Position numbers and translations under genes: made by a program. Shown in pieces: positions 51,956 through 60,791 of a DNA stretch of 64,000 bases. The stretch comes from an uncultured Collinsella sp. (GTDB taxonomy: Bacteria > Actinomycetota > Coriobacteriia > Coriobacteriales > Coriobacteriaceae), in the NCBI GenBank assembly GCA_900544115.1, contig UQTW01000013.1, positions 1-64,000 of the forward strand. Reading direction: 5' to 3'. The notes under the pieces were generated by a model. That model was not told where the DNA came from. It was given only the letters and a program-made list of their open reading frames with translations, and made no database searches. How positions within the stretch are numbered: position 1 is the first letter of the stretch; each line of letters opens with the position of its first letter.

Positions 51956-53872
51956 CTAGACGCGCTCCTCGATAGCACCGTTTCTATATGCATCGAGCAG
52001 CTGGCGCAGATCCTGGATCTGGCTGCGAATCTTGGCGCCAGTATCGGTGTCGCTCACCATGCGGCGACGGTCTGCTAGGTCAAAACGGTTGGTCTCGCTT
52101 TCGATGTCCACGTTGCGCGTGAGTGCCTCGGCAACCGTCGTAAAGGCCCGGTGCGACTTGAGGCGGCAGCCGCGCGAGCTCGAGATGAGCGTATAGCCGG
52201 CGATACCCGTCTTGGGATGGTAAGCGCGGCAGAAGCCGCCATCGATGACCAGCAGTTTGCCCTCGGCGCGGATGGGCTGCTCACCCTTGGTGGTTTTAAC
52301 GGGCGTGTGGCCGTTGATGATGTGGCCGGTCGGTGAACATGCCATGGGCACGACGCCAAACTCGCGCATGATGTCATCGCAGACCGAGGGCGACTTGGTA
52401 AGCGTAAAGTACGGGTCCATCGGCTCGACCCAGGTGCTCTTATCGGCGATATAGGCGCGCTCAAAGGTACGCACCAGGCGTCCGCTGGCGGGTGAGTTAA
52501 AGCCAATCCACAGGTACCACATCCAGTCGAGGGCGTCGCGGTCGCCCACGCGCCAGGCGCGGCGGGCGATGTGGTCGCAAAAATCGAGATAATCGCGGCC
52601 AGCGTGCCAGGTGCCCAGACAGTTCATGCTGCTAAAGGTGCCGTCTTCGTTGAGCGGCACGCAGCCATGGAACAGCAGGTTGCCGTTGGCGACCTTGTAC
52701 ATCGAGCCGTGGGAATAGAGGAAATCGATATGGCGATGCAGGTGATCGGCGGTGACAAACTCGGACACGAGCTTGTCGATGATGTGCTGCTCCTGAGACG
52801 TGAGCGTATAGGGGTCCGTCGGGTCGACGGTGGGGAAGTCGTTGGTCGTGAGCGGCCACACGCTGCCGTCGGCGAGCGTGACCGTGCCGGTGTCGTGGTT
52901 GATCTTGTCGAGTAACAGGCGGTCGGTCATATCGAACTCGGGGTGGCGCTGGATAATCTGGCCCTCGAGCTTAAAGAGTAGGACGTTGACGGCCTTGATC
53001 AGCGGGGTGATGGACTCACCGGCGGTGTAGGTGGCATCGGCAAAGGCGACAAGCTCACGCAGCGAGATGCCGTAGTCGTTCTCCAGGATCTCGTAGTTGT
53101 CGTAGCGTAGGTTGTTGCGCAGCACCGTGGCGATGCAGGCGGGCTCACCGGCCGCAGCGCCCATCCACAGCAGGTCGTGGTTGCCCCACTGGATGTCGAG
53201 TGAATGGTAGGTGAGCAGACGGTCCATAATCTTGGCCGCGCCGCCGCCGCGGTCGAAGATGTCGCCCACCAGGTGCAGGTGGTCGACGGCCAGGCGCTTG
53301 ATGAGCGAGGCGAGCGACTCGATAAAGTCGTCGGCGCTTGCGGTCTCCAGGATGGACTCCACGATGCGCTCGTGATAGCGCACACGATAGTTGTTCTCAT
53401 CCGGATGCGTGTGTAGCAGCTCGTCGATGATGTAGGCGTAATCGCGTGGGATGGCCTTACGAACCTTGGAGCGGGTGTAGCGGCTTGAAAGCGAACGAGC
53501 GACCATGATGAGCTGGTCAAGCATCGTTTTGTACCAGGTGGGCGAGTCCTCGCGCTGGCTGCGGACCAGCTCGATCTTCTCGTGCGGGTAGTAGATGAGC
53601 GTGCACAGCTCGCCCTTTTCGTCAAAGGTGAGCGTGTCGCCAAAAATCTCGTCGACATGCTCGCGCACGACGCCCGAGCAGTTGTTGAGGATGTGCATAA
53701 AGGCCTCGTACTCGCCATGCACGTCGCTCATAAAATGCTCGGTGCCTTTGGGCAGGTTGAGGATGGCTGAGAGATTGATGATCTCGGTAAACGCGGATTG
53801 CTCGGTGGGGAACTGTCTCGACAGCAGGCGCAGATACTTAAAGTCTTGCGGGTTGCGATCGAATGCGACCAT
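51956..53872 (-). CDS. fbp: Fructose-1,6-bisphosphatase class III
   Basis: A gluconeogenic phosphatase giving fructose 6-phosphate. Encodes 638 residues, the usual length for the Firmicutes-type class III enzyme. The metallophosphatase motifs are MSDVHGEYEAF, LVGDIFDRGGGAAKIMD and IQWGNHDLLWMGAA, and later NGHTPV. The ATG at 53872 follows GGAAGGTG and starts the family-like MVAFDRNPQDFKYLRLLSRQFPT. A 28-base palindrome lies in or near its promoter. Confidence 0.95.
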   Translation of the reverse strand: MVAFDRNPQDFKYLRLLSRQFPTEQSAFTEIINLSAILNLPKGTEHFMSDVHGEYEAFMHILNNCSGVVREHVDEIFGDTLTFDEKGELCTLIYYPHEKIELVRSQREDSPTWYKTMLDQLIMVARSLSSRYTRSKVRKAIPRDYAYIIDELLHTHPDENNYRVRYHERIVESILETASADDFIESLASLIKRLAVDHLHLVGDIFDRGGGAAKIMDRLLTYHSLDIQWGNHDLLWMGAAAGEPACIATVLRNNLRYDNYEILENDYGISLRELVAFADATYTAGESITPLIKAVNVLLFKLEGQIIQRHPEFDMTDRLLLDKINHDTGTVTLADGSVWPLTTNDFPTVDPTDPYTLTSQEQHIIDKLVSEFVTADHLHRHIDFLYSHGSMYKVANGNLLFHGCVPLNEDGTFSSMNCLGTWHAGRDYLDFCDHIARRAWRVGDRDALDWMWYLWIGFNSPASGRLVRTFERAYIADKSTWVEPMDPYFTLTKSPSVCDDIMREFGVVPMACSPTGHIINGHTPVKTTKGEQPIRAEGKLLVIDGGFCRAYHPKTGIAGYTLISSSRGCRLKSHRAFTTVAEALTRNVDIESETNRFDLADRRRMVSDTDTGAKIRSQIQDLRQLLDAYRNGAIEERV

Positions 53873-53900
53873 GAAACACCTTCCGATGGAGCTGGTAAAA

Positions 53901-53928
53901 CTGATAAACAGCGTCAAACGTTTATCAG
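53901..53928. promoter_or_regulatory. Perfect inverted repeat upstream of fbp
   Basis: CTGATAAAC-N10-GTTTATCAG, 28 bases upstream of the fbp start codon. It could be an operator or an mRNA hairpin; too little T follows for a terminator. Confidence 0.45.
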
Positions 53929-54128
53929 TATGCGCCGCTTTTGTTTCGATTTTGCGCCAGCGGCTGAATTGTCGGCTGAACGGTTTGGTAAATCGATTTA
54001 GTTGAGGTAGATATGGCGGTTGAGTGGAGACGACAGAGGGTGTTTTCTCAGATATTTATGCGTGGGGCCGGTGGAGACGATGGTGGTAAAGATGTTCGCT
54101 ATTTTTGGTTCGATTTGGTAAATAGTGG

Positions 54129-54164
54129 ACATATGTACCGTATGTAGGCTCACTGTGCGATAAT
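54129..54164 (+). promoter_or_regulatory. Predicted promoter with palindrome before the DegV-family gene
   Basis: GATAAT at 54159-54164 is a good -10 with a weak TACCGT -35 at 17 bases. ACATATG-N3-CGTATGT (54129-54145) overlaps the -35 and could be an operator. Confidence 0.35.
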
Positions 54165-54192
54165 TTGCGCAGCAATGAGTAAGGAGCCTCAT

Positions 54193-55083
54193 ATGAGTGA
54201 TTTTGTCCTGACCTGTGAATCCGCCGCCGACCGAACCCGTGAGTTCTTTGCGTCGCGCAATATCCCCGTCGTGTGTTTTCATTACGAGATCGACGATGTT
54301 GTCTATACGGACGATCTGTATCAGTCGATTACGCCGGACGAGTTTTTTGCCCAGATTGCCGCGGGCGCCATGCCCAAGACGTCTCAGGTGAGCGTGGGCG
54401 AGTACGAGGAGTTTTGGGAGCCGTTTGTTGCCGAGGGTAAAGACGTGCTGCACCTGACGTTGTCGTCGGGTATTTCGGGCACGTATGGATCGGCCTGCGT
54501 TGCGGCGCAGATGCTCGCGGATCGCTATCCCCAGGGCGGCAAGGTGCGCGTCATCGATTCGCTGGCAGCGTCTTCGGGCTTTGGCCTGCTGGCGGAATGT
54601 GCCGCCGACGTGCGCGATAGCGGGGCTTCACTCGACGAGACGGCCGCCTGGATCGAGGAGCACAAACTCAACCTGCACCACTGGTTCTTTTCGACCGATC
54701 TGTCGAGCTACCTGCGCGGCGGTCGCATTTCGGCTGCGAGCGCGATCATCGGCACGGCGCTTAAGATTTGCCCGCTTATGACGGTCGATTGCGAAGGTGG
54801 GCTGTCGCCACGTGAGAAGATTCGCACTAAGAAGCGCGCGATTTCCGAGATGGCTAAGACCATGATGGCACACGTGCAGGACGGTGCGGATTATTCGGGT
54901 AAGTGCATCATGTCGCACTCGGCGTGCCGCGAGGATGCCGAGGCGGTTGCGGCGCTGATTGAGGAACAGGTTCCGCAGCTTAAAGGCAAGATTGAGATCA
55001 ATAACATCGGTACTCTGATTGGCTCGCATACCGGACCCGGTACGGTGGCGCTCTTCTTTATGGGCGACAAGCGCGTGGATTAA
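54193..55083 (+). CDS. DegV family fatty-acid-binding protein
   Basis: Encodes 296 residues. DegV/FakB proteins bind one fatty acid, which a FakA kinase phosphorylates for membrane lipid synthesis. SQVSVGEYEEF, LSSGISGTYGSA and the RGGRISAASAIIG segment are the lipid-binding and phosphate-binding features. The ending GTVALFFMGDKR is typical. AAGGAG precedes the ATG at 54193. No fakA is in the window; several DegV copies per genome are common. Confidence 0.9.
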   Translation: MSDFVLTCESAADRTREFFASRNIPVVCFHYEIDDVVYTDDLYQSITPDEFFAQIAAGAMPKTSQVSVGEYEEFWEPFVAEGKDVLHLTLSSGISGTYGSACVAAQMLADRYPQGGKVRVIDSLAASSGFGLLAECAADVRDSGASLDETAAWIEEHKLNLHHWFFSTDLSSYLRGGRISAASAIIGTALKICPLMTVDCEGGLSPREKIRTKKRAISEMAKTMMAHVQDGADYSGKCIMSHSACREDAEAVAALIEEQVPQLKGKIEINNIGTLIGSHTGPGTVALFFMGDKRVD

Positions 55084-55120
55084 TTTGCCCCATCACGTCG
55101 CTGCATGATTGCTCAAATGA

Positions 55121-55155
55121 AAACGGCCCGCCTCACGTTTGTGGGGCGGGCCTTG
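55121..55155. terminator. Bidirectional terminator between the degV and TIM-barrel genes
   Basis: Twelve-bp stem GGCCCGCCTCAC/GTGGGGCGGGCC with one mismatch, with AAAA to the left and a weak T-rich stretch to the right. It lies between convergent genes. Confidence 0.75.
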
Positions 55156-55165
55156 CTGTTGGGGG

Positions 55166-56257
55166 TTAGCGTTTCTTTCCGCGGAAGAAGAAGCCGTGCA
55201 GTGACGGCTTGAGGCCGCGGTTGGCGCGATGCTCCTCGACGCGCTCGTGGATCGAAGCGACGCGCTCGATGACTTCGTCGGGAATCGGCACGTCGGGATT
55301 CATGTTCTCGACCTGGCTGACCTCGGCGGCGGCGACCTGGTCGATAATGGGCACATCGTCGTGCGAGATGACAGGTGTGGCGTCTTCCTTCATCTTGCGA
55401 TAACGCTGCATCATGTCGGTCTGTAGCTGCTGGGCCGAAGGCGGCGTCCAGATGATGGCGTTGGCGCCGGCGGCGATGGTTTCACGGATGCTCTCTGGCG
55501 TCTTGCCGCCCGGCGCGATGAGCGGCAGGTTGGGATAGTGCTTGCGCAGCTCGCGTAGGACCTGGGGCGTGTTCTTGCCGGCGGCGATGTTGAGAATCTT
55601 GGCTCCAGCGCGCACCTTGGCGTGGGCATCGTCGTCGCAGCGAACGACCGTAGCGATGACGGGGATGTCGGCGATGTTGGTGATGTGCTCGACCATCTCG
55701 GCGGTGGCGGGGGAGTTGACCACGCATCCCGCCGCGCCCTGCATCTCGGAGACGGCTGCCATCTGCACGGAGCGCTTACCAGTGGTGGTGCCACCGCCCA
55801 CACCTACAAAGACCGGGCACTCGGCGACGGTCAGCAGCGCTTGCGTAATGGCGGGCTGCGGCGTGAAAGGGTAGACCGCAAAAACGGCATCGGCGTTGGA
55901 GTTGCGGATAACCGCGACATCGGTGGTGTAAATGAGCGACTTGATGCGGCGGCCAAAGAGCGTGAAGCCGCTGGCCTCCTCAATCTCGTCAGGCATGCGA
56001 AGGGCCGCCTTGCGCAAACGCCCGTCGATGGGCAGCGGCTCCATGGGGAGCAGTCCGTTGGGGGTCACGGTTACCTGGGGCTCGGTGAACTCGTCTGCGA
56101 GCTCGACCTCGGAGAAATCGACCGAGGCGACGATGTCCTCGTGAACCTCGGCGGGCACATCGATGGGGGCTTGGTCGTTTGCCGCGGCAGGCGTGTCGAA
56201 GGAGCTGGTGCCGACGAAGGCGTCGACGCGCTCATTTAGATCGTTGAGGGTATCCAT
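55166..56257 (-). CDS. Predicted TIM-barrel protein of unknown function
   Basis: Encodes 363 residues. Residues 1-70 are acidic and disordered. The core (about 80-300) alternates strands and helices with glycine-rich strand ends: CPVFVGVGGGTTTGKRS, DIPVIATVVRCDDDAHAKV, GAKILNIAAGK, LPLIAPGGKTPESI and GANAIIWTPPSA. This is the pattern of a phosphate-binding TIM barrel like the KDPG aldolase, ThiG or NanE groups, but no catalytic signature fixes one. The C-terminal 60 residues are a charged tail ending FFFRGKKR. It is sometimes annotated only as hydrolase; no reaction is claimed here. Confidence 0.55.
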   Translation of the reverse strand: MDTLNDLNERVDAFVGTSSFDTPAAANDQAPIDVPAEVHEDIVASVDFSEVELADEFTEPQVTVTPNGLLPMEPLPIDGRLRKAALRMPDEIEEASGFTLFGRRIKSLIYTTDVAVIRNSNADAVFAVYPFTPQPAITQALLTVAECPVFVGVGGGTTTGKRSVQMAAVSEMQGAAGCVVNSPATAEMVEHITNIADIPVIATVVRCDDDAHAKVRAGAKILNIAAGKNTPQVLRELRKHYPNLPLIAPGGKTPESIRETIAAGANAIIWTPPSAQQLQTDMMQRYRKMKEDATPVISHDDVPIIDQVAAAEVSQVENMNPDVPIPDEVIERVASIHERVEEHRANRGLKPSLHGFFFRGKKR

Positions 56258-56448
56258 GGAAGCTCGATTCTATGCGATGACGGCCGGCGCGATGCAGCCG
56301 GAATTGCGAATGCTAAATCGTTTGACGAGTTGATTTTTCCCCGCCACGCAATTCGTTAGACCGAAGGGCCGGCGAACGTGAAGGAGCTGTGGTGGCGGGG
56401 ATCGAGGTGCTATCTTGAAAGTCCCGTTTAAAAGAGAGGTGACGCGGT

Positions 56449-56619
56449 ATGGAATTGACAGCAATGTTTGGCTCGATTGGCCTGTGTGTGGGCGCAATTG
56501 TTGCCGCCGCGGTCATCTACTTTGTGGTCACGGCCATTAAGGGCAAAAGGGCCGAACGCAAGGAGCGCACGATGCTTAAACAGCATCGCGACCAGCAGGG
56601 CAAACGCGCACGGAGATAG
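56449..56619 (+). CDS. Small single-pass membrane protein
   Basis: Encodes 56 residues, starting MELTAMFGSIGLCVGAIVAA. One membrane helix (about 8-29) is followed by a strongly basic tail (KGKRAERKERTMLKQHRDQQ and more) of 25 residues. GAGAGGTGA lies 8 bases before the ATG. It sits in the gap between two genes transcribed to the left. The function is unknown; the composition fits a small envelope protein. Confidence 0.55.
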   Translation: MELTAMFGSIGLCVGAIVAAAVIYFVVTAIKGKRAERKERTMLKQHRDQQGKRARR

Positions 56620-56643
56620 CTTGTTGAGTTTTGGATCCGTGCG

Positions 56644-57747
56644 CTAACTGCGTTTTCGGATCAGGGCAATGTAGAAGCCCTCAAAGTCGCGGCTGGGCGG
56701 AATGGTGAGCGTGCCGGGCAGGCCGTTGGCGATGGCCGATACCTGACCCGCGGCAATGGCTTCGGTCAGGGCGTTGGACTCGATGCGCGGCTCCTCACCA
56801 GCTTCCTGGGCGCGGCGTGCCTCACTTTCGCTCGGCGTGCCATCGAGGGGGATAAGCTCGCAGTCCATGTGCTTGTCGAGGGCCTCTTGCAGGGCGTCCT
56901 CGTTTTCCTGCGGCAAGATCGAACAAGTCGAATAGACGAGCGTGCCGCCCGGTTTGAGGGCTCCCATGGCGCGGTCCAGAAGTGCTCGCTGCGAGCGGGC
57001 GCACCTGCTCAGCAACTGCTCGGTGAGGCCGCGCAGGCTCTTCTCGTTGCCGCTGACGACTGTGCCCGTGCCGGTACAGGGAGCGTCGAGCAGGATACGG
57101 TCAAAGCGGAAGAACTCGTCGAGCTCGCGTGCGTCGATGCGCATGACGGGCACGTTTTTTGCGCCTTGGCGGTGGAGGTTGGCTTCGAGCTTCTCGGCGC
57201 GGGGAATGCTCATCTCGCAGGCGGTGAGGTGTGCCTGGCCCTGGGTGAGGGCGGCGATCTGCGTCGTCTTGCCGCCGGGGGCCGCGCACATGTCCAGGAT
57301 GTCCTCGCCGGCCTGGGCGCCCAAGACCAACGGCGGCATCATGGACGACAGACTTTGCAAGTAGATCTTGCCGTCGCGGTAGATGTCGAGGTCCCACAGG
57401 TCGGAAACCTGGGCCTCGGGCAGGATGGAAGCGTCCGGGTACCATGCGACGGGGCGGTGGGCGATGCCGGCGGCATCGAGCGCCGCAGCGATGTCCTCGG
57501 CGGTCGCCCTGAGCGTGTTGGCGCGCAGTGTGACCGGGCGTGTGGCCGCGGCGCCGAAGCCCTCGATCATGAGCTCGGCATCGGCGGGCGCATAGGCGCC
57601 GGCGACCGTGTCGACCATAAAGCGTGGCAGGTCGGCAGCGCAGGGAAGGGCGGCAAGCTGGTCGGAAAGCTCGGTAGCAGCAAACTGCCTAAGCTTGAGC
57701 TCGGCCTTGACCTGCTTTTTTTGCTTACGACGACGCGGCTTGGACAT
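56644..57747 (-). CDS. RsmB/RsmF-type rRNA m5C methyltransferase
   Basis: Encodes 367 residues of the NOL1/NOP2/Sun family that methylates cytosine-5 in rRNA with S-adenosylmethionine. Motifs are ILDMCAAPGGKTTQIAAL (SAM site), FDRILLDAPCTGTGTV (TPCxG Cys) and TLVYSTCSILPQENE (catalytic Cys). The N-terminus is lysine-rich and lacks the NusB-like RNA domain of RsmB, so it is closer to RsmF. It is encoded downstream of the MetRS gene on the same strand, 59 bases apart. Confidence 0.88.
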   Translation of the reverse strand: MSKPRRRKQKKQVKAELKLRQFAATELSDQLAALPCAADLPRFMVDTVAGAYAPADAELMIEGFGAAATRPVTLRANTLRATAEDIAAALDAAGIAHRPVAWYPDASILPEAQVSDLWDLDIYRDGKIYLQSLSSMMPPLVLGAQAGEDILDMCAAPGGKTTQIAALTQGQAHLTACEMSIPRAEKLEANLHRQGAKNVPVMRIDARELDEFFRFDRILLDAPCTGTGTVVSGNEKSLRGLTEQLLSRCARSQRALLDRAMGALKPGGTLVYSTCSILPQENEDALQEALDKHMDCELIPLDGTPSESEARRAQEAGEEPRIESNALTEAIAAGQVSAIANGLPGTLTIPPSRDFEGFYIALIRKRS

Positions 57748-57806
57748 CCGTCTTTCCTTCCCATCCCAAATTGACTACTTTCCGGGCACGCCGCTGCTGG
57801 CGTGCC

Positions 57807-59957
57807 TTAGTACTGGCTTTCGTGCTTGCTAAAGAAGTCGAAGCGCGGGGGCAGCGGCTTCACGCGGTGCTCGCCGGGCTTCTCGCCCAGGATCTCCACG
57901 AACTCGTCCGTGGAGGCAAAGATGTTATCCCAGCTAAAGAAAGCGACCGGGTCGACGTCGAAGTACTCGCAGATGAGCTCGCAGCCGGCAGGGACGATGC
58001 CGTGCATGAGCACGGTCGCCACGCGCAGCTCGGTAAAGGCGTCGACGAGGGCCTGCGTCATCGCGGCATTGGCCGGCTCGCCCTCGAGCTTGTTGGCGGC
58101 CTTGGAGGCATCGCTCCAGCGCTTGTTGGCGGCACGCAGGTAGTCGTCGCACACGGCAAGCGCGCGGTGCGTCTCGAACTTGTACATGGCCTGCTCAAAG
58201 GCAAGGGCGGCCTGCTCGGCGGCCTCGACCACGGCGGCAGAGGCCGCACCGGCGGGGATGCAGCCGTTGCGATAGGGGCTCTCGTCGCCCTCCTTGACGG
58301 CGACGCCGTAGAAGCAGCTGCGGGCCAAGCGGTTGAACACGCCGGTCAAAAGGGCGCTCTCCTTAAGGGCCGGATCGATGACGCGCTTGTCGTCGCAGGC
58401 GCGCACCTCGTTGCCGTCCTTGTCCTTGCCGGTCACGCGGGTGTCGTATGCCTTGGGGCTAAAGCTCACCGGCTTTTCGGACAGGCCGAGCGACAGCCAA
58501 TGCGCACGCATCTGCTCGCAGGTGTAGTGGTTGAGCAGGTCGTCTGCCGGCGGGGGAGGCATCTGCGAGGACGAGCTGGCCTTTTTGCCCATGTAGAGCA
58601 GGTGGTAGCAGGCGCTGACGGTGCTCTGCGTGAGGTCCCAGCCCAGGGCCTCCCACATGGCGGTCTGTGCGATGCAGTAGAAGTAGATGTTGTCCTGACC
58701 GATAAACTGGTAGATTTGTGCATCGTCCGAGCACCACCAGTCGCGCCAGTCGAGCGAGCTGTGCTGGTAGGTGGGTGCGGGAACCTGCGTGGAGTCGGCG
58801 GCGGGCTCGCCCATAAGGGCGGCGTCCTGGGCGGCGACACCCTCGGTTACGCCGGCGGCCTTGGCATCGCGGGCGAGTACGGTACGCGTATAGCTGATGG
58901 GCGCCCACAGGCTCTCGGGCCAGCACCAGCAGGTGACGTCGGATACGCCGTCGACCTCGGGCACCGGAACGCCCCAGTCGATGTTGCCGGTGATGCGGAA
59001 GGGCACGAGCGCCTTGCCGCTGCGGAAGCGCACACCGCCGTTGGTGAGCACCGCGTGGGCGTCGTCGCGCTCCTTCCAGCTGGGGAAGGTGACGGTAAAG
59101 CTGCTCTTGTTGCCCTCGGGCTCCAGCACGGTGTGCTCGGGCAGCTGGTCCTCGACGGCGTCGAAAGCCTCGCGGAACTTGTTCTGAATATAGAGCTGTG
59201 CCGGCAGCAGCCACTCCTCCATGGTCTTGGAGACCACGGAGCGAACCTGCGGGTTCTGGGCGAGCTTGGCGGTGTAGGTCTTCATAAAGTCGAGGTAGGC
59301 CGGAAGGTCGAAGTAGAGGTTGTCGACCGGGCGCAGCTCGGGCACCTCGCCGGTGAGCTGGCTCTTGGGCGCGATGAGCTCCTCTGGCTCAAACTGGTGG
59401 CCCAGGTCACACTCGTCGGCGTAGGCCTTTTCGGACTTGCAGCCCTGAATGGGGCAGCGGCCAATCACCTGGCGGCCGTTGAGGAACGTGCCGGCCTTGG
59501 CGTCGTAGAACTGCAGCGTGGAGCGCTTTGAAATGGTGCCCTGCTCGTGCAGGCGCTCGATAATCTCGGCGGTCACCTCGTTGTGAATCTGCGCAGCCGG
59601 CTCAAGGCCCGAGCCGCCGTAGATGTCACAGCTGATGTTGTAGTTGTTGAGGGTCGCGGCCTGGCGGGAGTGATTGGACTCGACATACTCGCCGATGGAC
59701 TTATCGTAGCCTTCATTCTCCTTGAGCTTGCGGTAGCTCTCCATGATGGGCGAGCCGTAGCAGTCGGTGCCCGAGGTGAAGATGACGTTCTCGCGGCCCA
59801 GGCGGTCGCGAAGGAAGCGGGCAAAGAAGTCGGCCGGGACAAAGACGCCGCCGACGTGGCCAAAGTGCAGGCCTTTGTTGCCGTAAGGCTCGCCGGCGGT
59901 AACGATGGCGCGGCGCGGCCAGCTGGGACGGTCGTTCATGGAGTATTTGGATGCCAT
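57807..59957 (-). CDS. metG: Methionyl-tRNA synthetase, atypical KMSKS loop
   Basis: Encodes 716 residues of the MetRS class I fold. The HIGH motif is HFGH (31-34). A zinc knuckle is seen in CPIQGCKSEKAYADECDLGH. FIGQDNIYFYC is the conserved core strand, and CWCWPESLWAPISY lies in the insertion. The KMSKS loop reads GKKASSSSQMPPPP: Met and the second Lys are replaced and a proline run follows. The second Lys normally stabilises the ATP transition state. The enzyme may be the sole MetRS or a divergent paralogue; this window alone cannot say. The ATG at 59957 follows GAAGGAG; the frame upstream is not family-like. Confidence 0.8.
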   Translation of the reverse strand: MASKYSMNDRPSWPRRAIVTAGEPYGNKGLHFGHVGGVFVPADFFARFLRDRLGRENVIFTSGTDCYGSPIMESYRKLKENEGYDKSIGEYVESNHSRQAATLNNYNISCDIYGGSGLEPAAQIHNEVTAEIIERLHEQGTISKRSTLQFYDAKAGTFLNGRQVIGRCPIQGCKSEKAYADECDLGHQFEPEELIAPKSQLTGEVPELRPVDNLYFDLPAYLDFMKTYTAKLAQNPQVRSVVSKTMEEWLLPAQLYIQNKFREAFDAVEDQLPEHTVLEPEGNKSSFTVTFPSWKERDDAHAVLTNGGVRFRSGKALVPFRITGNIDWGVPVPEVDGVSDVTCWCWPESLWAPISYTRTVLARDAKAAGVTEGVAAQDAALMGEPAADSTQVPAPTYQHSSLDWRDWWCSDDAQIYQFIGQDNIYFYCIAQTAMWEALGWDLTQSTVSACYHLLYMGKKASSSSQMPPPPADDLLNHYTCEQMRAHWLSLGLSEKPVSFSPKAYDTRVTGKDKDGNEVRACDDKRVIDPALKESALLTGVFNRLARSCFYGVAVKEGDESPYRNGCIPAGAASAAVVEAAEQAALAFEQAMYKFETHRALAVCDDYLRAANKRWSDASKAANKLEGEPANAAMTQALVDAFTELRVATVLMHGIVPAGCELICEYFDVDPVAFFSWDNIFASTDEFVEILGEKPGEHRVKPLPPRFDFFSKHESQY

Positions 59958-60089
59958 GGGACTCCTTCGCATATGGTGGGAGCGCGGCCGGGCGCAAGGC
60001 CTGGCGACGCGGTGGTCAATTCGTGCATATCGTTCGACATTATCGCACATGCGGGCGGGTGCGTGGCAGGGGCGCTATCCTAAGATGCT

Positions 60090-60659
60090 ATGAATGAGAA
60101 TTCCAACATACATGCGTTTGAGGACGAGGATTTTCTGCACGCCTGCTTCGTGTGGGGGATGGCCGTGCTTGGCGTATTTGCCGTGTGCCTGGTGCCGGTG
60201 TTTATGCTGCTGGGCGGGCCTGCAGACATGGATGCGGCTGACGCGGGCGGCTGGATGGCCGTCTTGAGCTGGATAGTCGGCTTGGCTGCGGTTTCTGCGG
60301 CGTCATTTGCCGTGCACGAGCTGGTGCACGCGGTGTTCTTTAAGCTGTTTGCGCCTGCTGGTGCTCGGGTGACCTTCGGAGCAAATCTCGAAACCTGCAT
60401 GATTTACGCCTGCGCCGAGGGCGTTGTGTATTCGCGCCGGCGGTACATGGCGGTTTGCCTGGCGCCGACGGTTGTTTTGACGGCGGCGTTTGCCTTGGGC
60501 TTTGCGTTTTCGGGCTATCCGCTTCTGTGTTACCTGGCGGCTGGTCTGCACTTGTCGGGCTGTGTGGGCGACTGGTATTACGTGCGGACCATTTTGCGCG
60601 ACCGCCGCATTGTCGCCTGCGAGGACACATCCTTTGGCGTGCGCTTTTTCGCAAGGTAG
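60090..60659 (+). CDS. DUF3267-type membrane protein with HExxH motif
   Basis: Encodes 189 residues with four hydrophobic segments. FAVHELVHAVFFKLF (about 70-84) contains HELVH, the zinc-protease-like motif in DUF3267 proteins. The rest, GARVTFGANLETCMIYACAEGVV and GCVGDWYYVRTILRD, fits the same family. The protease activity is unproven. Its stop codon lies within the left arm of a palindromic repeat. Confidence 0.7.
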   Translation: MNENSNIHAFEDEDFLHACFVWGMAVLGVFAVCLVPVFMLLGGPADMDAADAGGWMAVLSWIVGLAAVSAASFAVHELVHAVFFKLFAPAGARVTFGANLETCMIYACAEGVVYSRRRYMAVCLAPTVVLTAAFALGFAFSGYPLLCYLAAGLHLSGCVGDWYYVRTILRDRRIVACEDTSFGVRFFAR

Positions 60660-60764
60660 TCTTTTTGGGACGGGGCTATTTTGACTACTTTCCTGTTGAT
60701 GCGGGTATTTGGAACTGCTTTACATCAAAAGTGGTCAAAATAGCCCCGTCCCAAAAAGACTACC
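60655..60764. repeat. 110-bp palindromic repeat
   Basis: Two 37-base arms (60655-60691 and 60728-60764) are inverted copies with one mismatch around a 36-base loop. The left arm includes AGTCTTTTTGGGACGGGGCT; the same sequence occurs once more at 13867-13900. The arm supplies the DUF3267 stop codon. As RNA it would form a very stable hairpin and could act as a terminator between the flanking genes. It fits a REP/BIME- or MITE-like family. Confidence 0.75.
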
Positions 60765-60791
60765 CTGGGCAAAGATTGGGAGGAGATGTCC

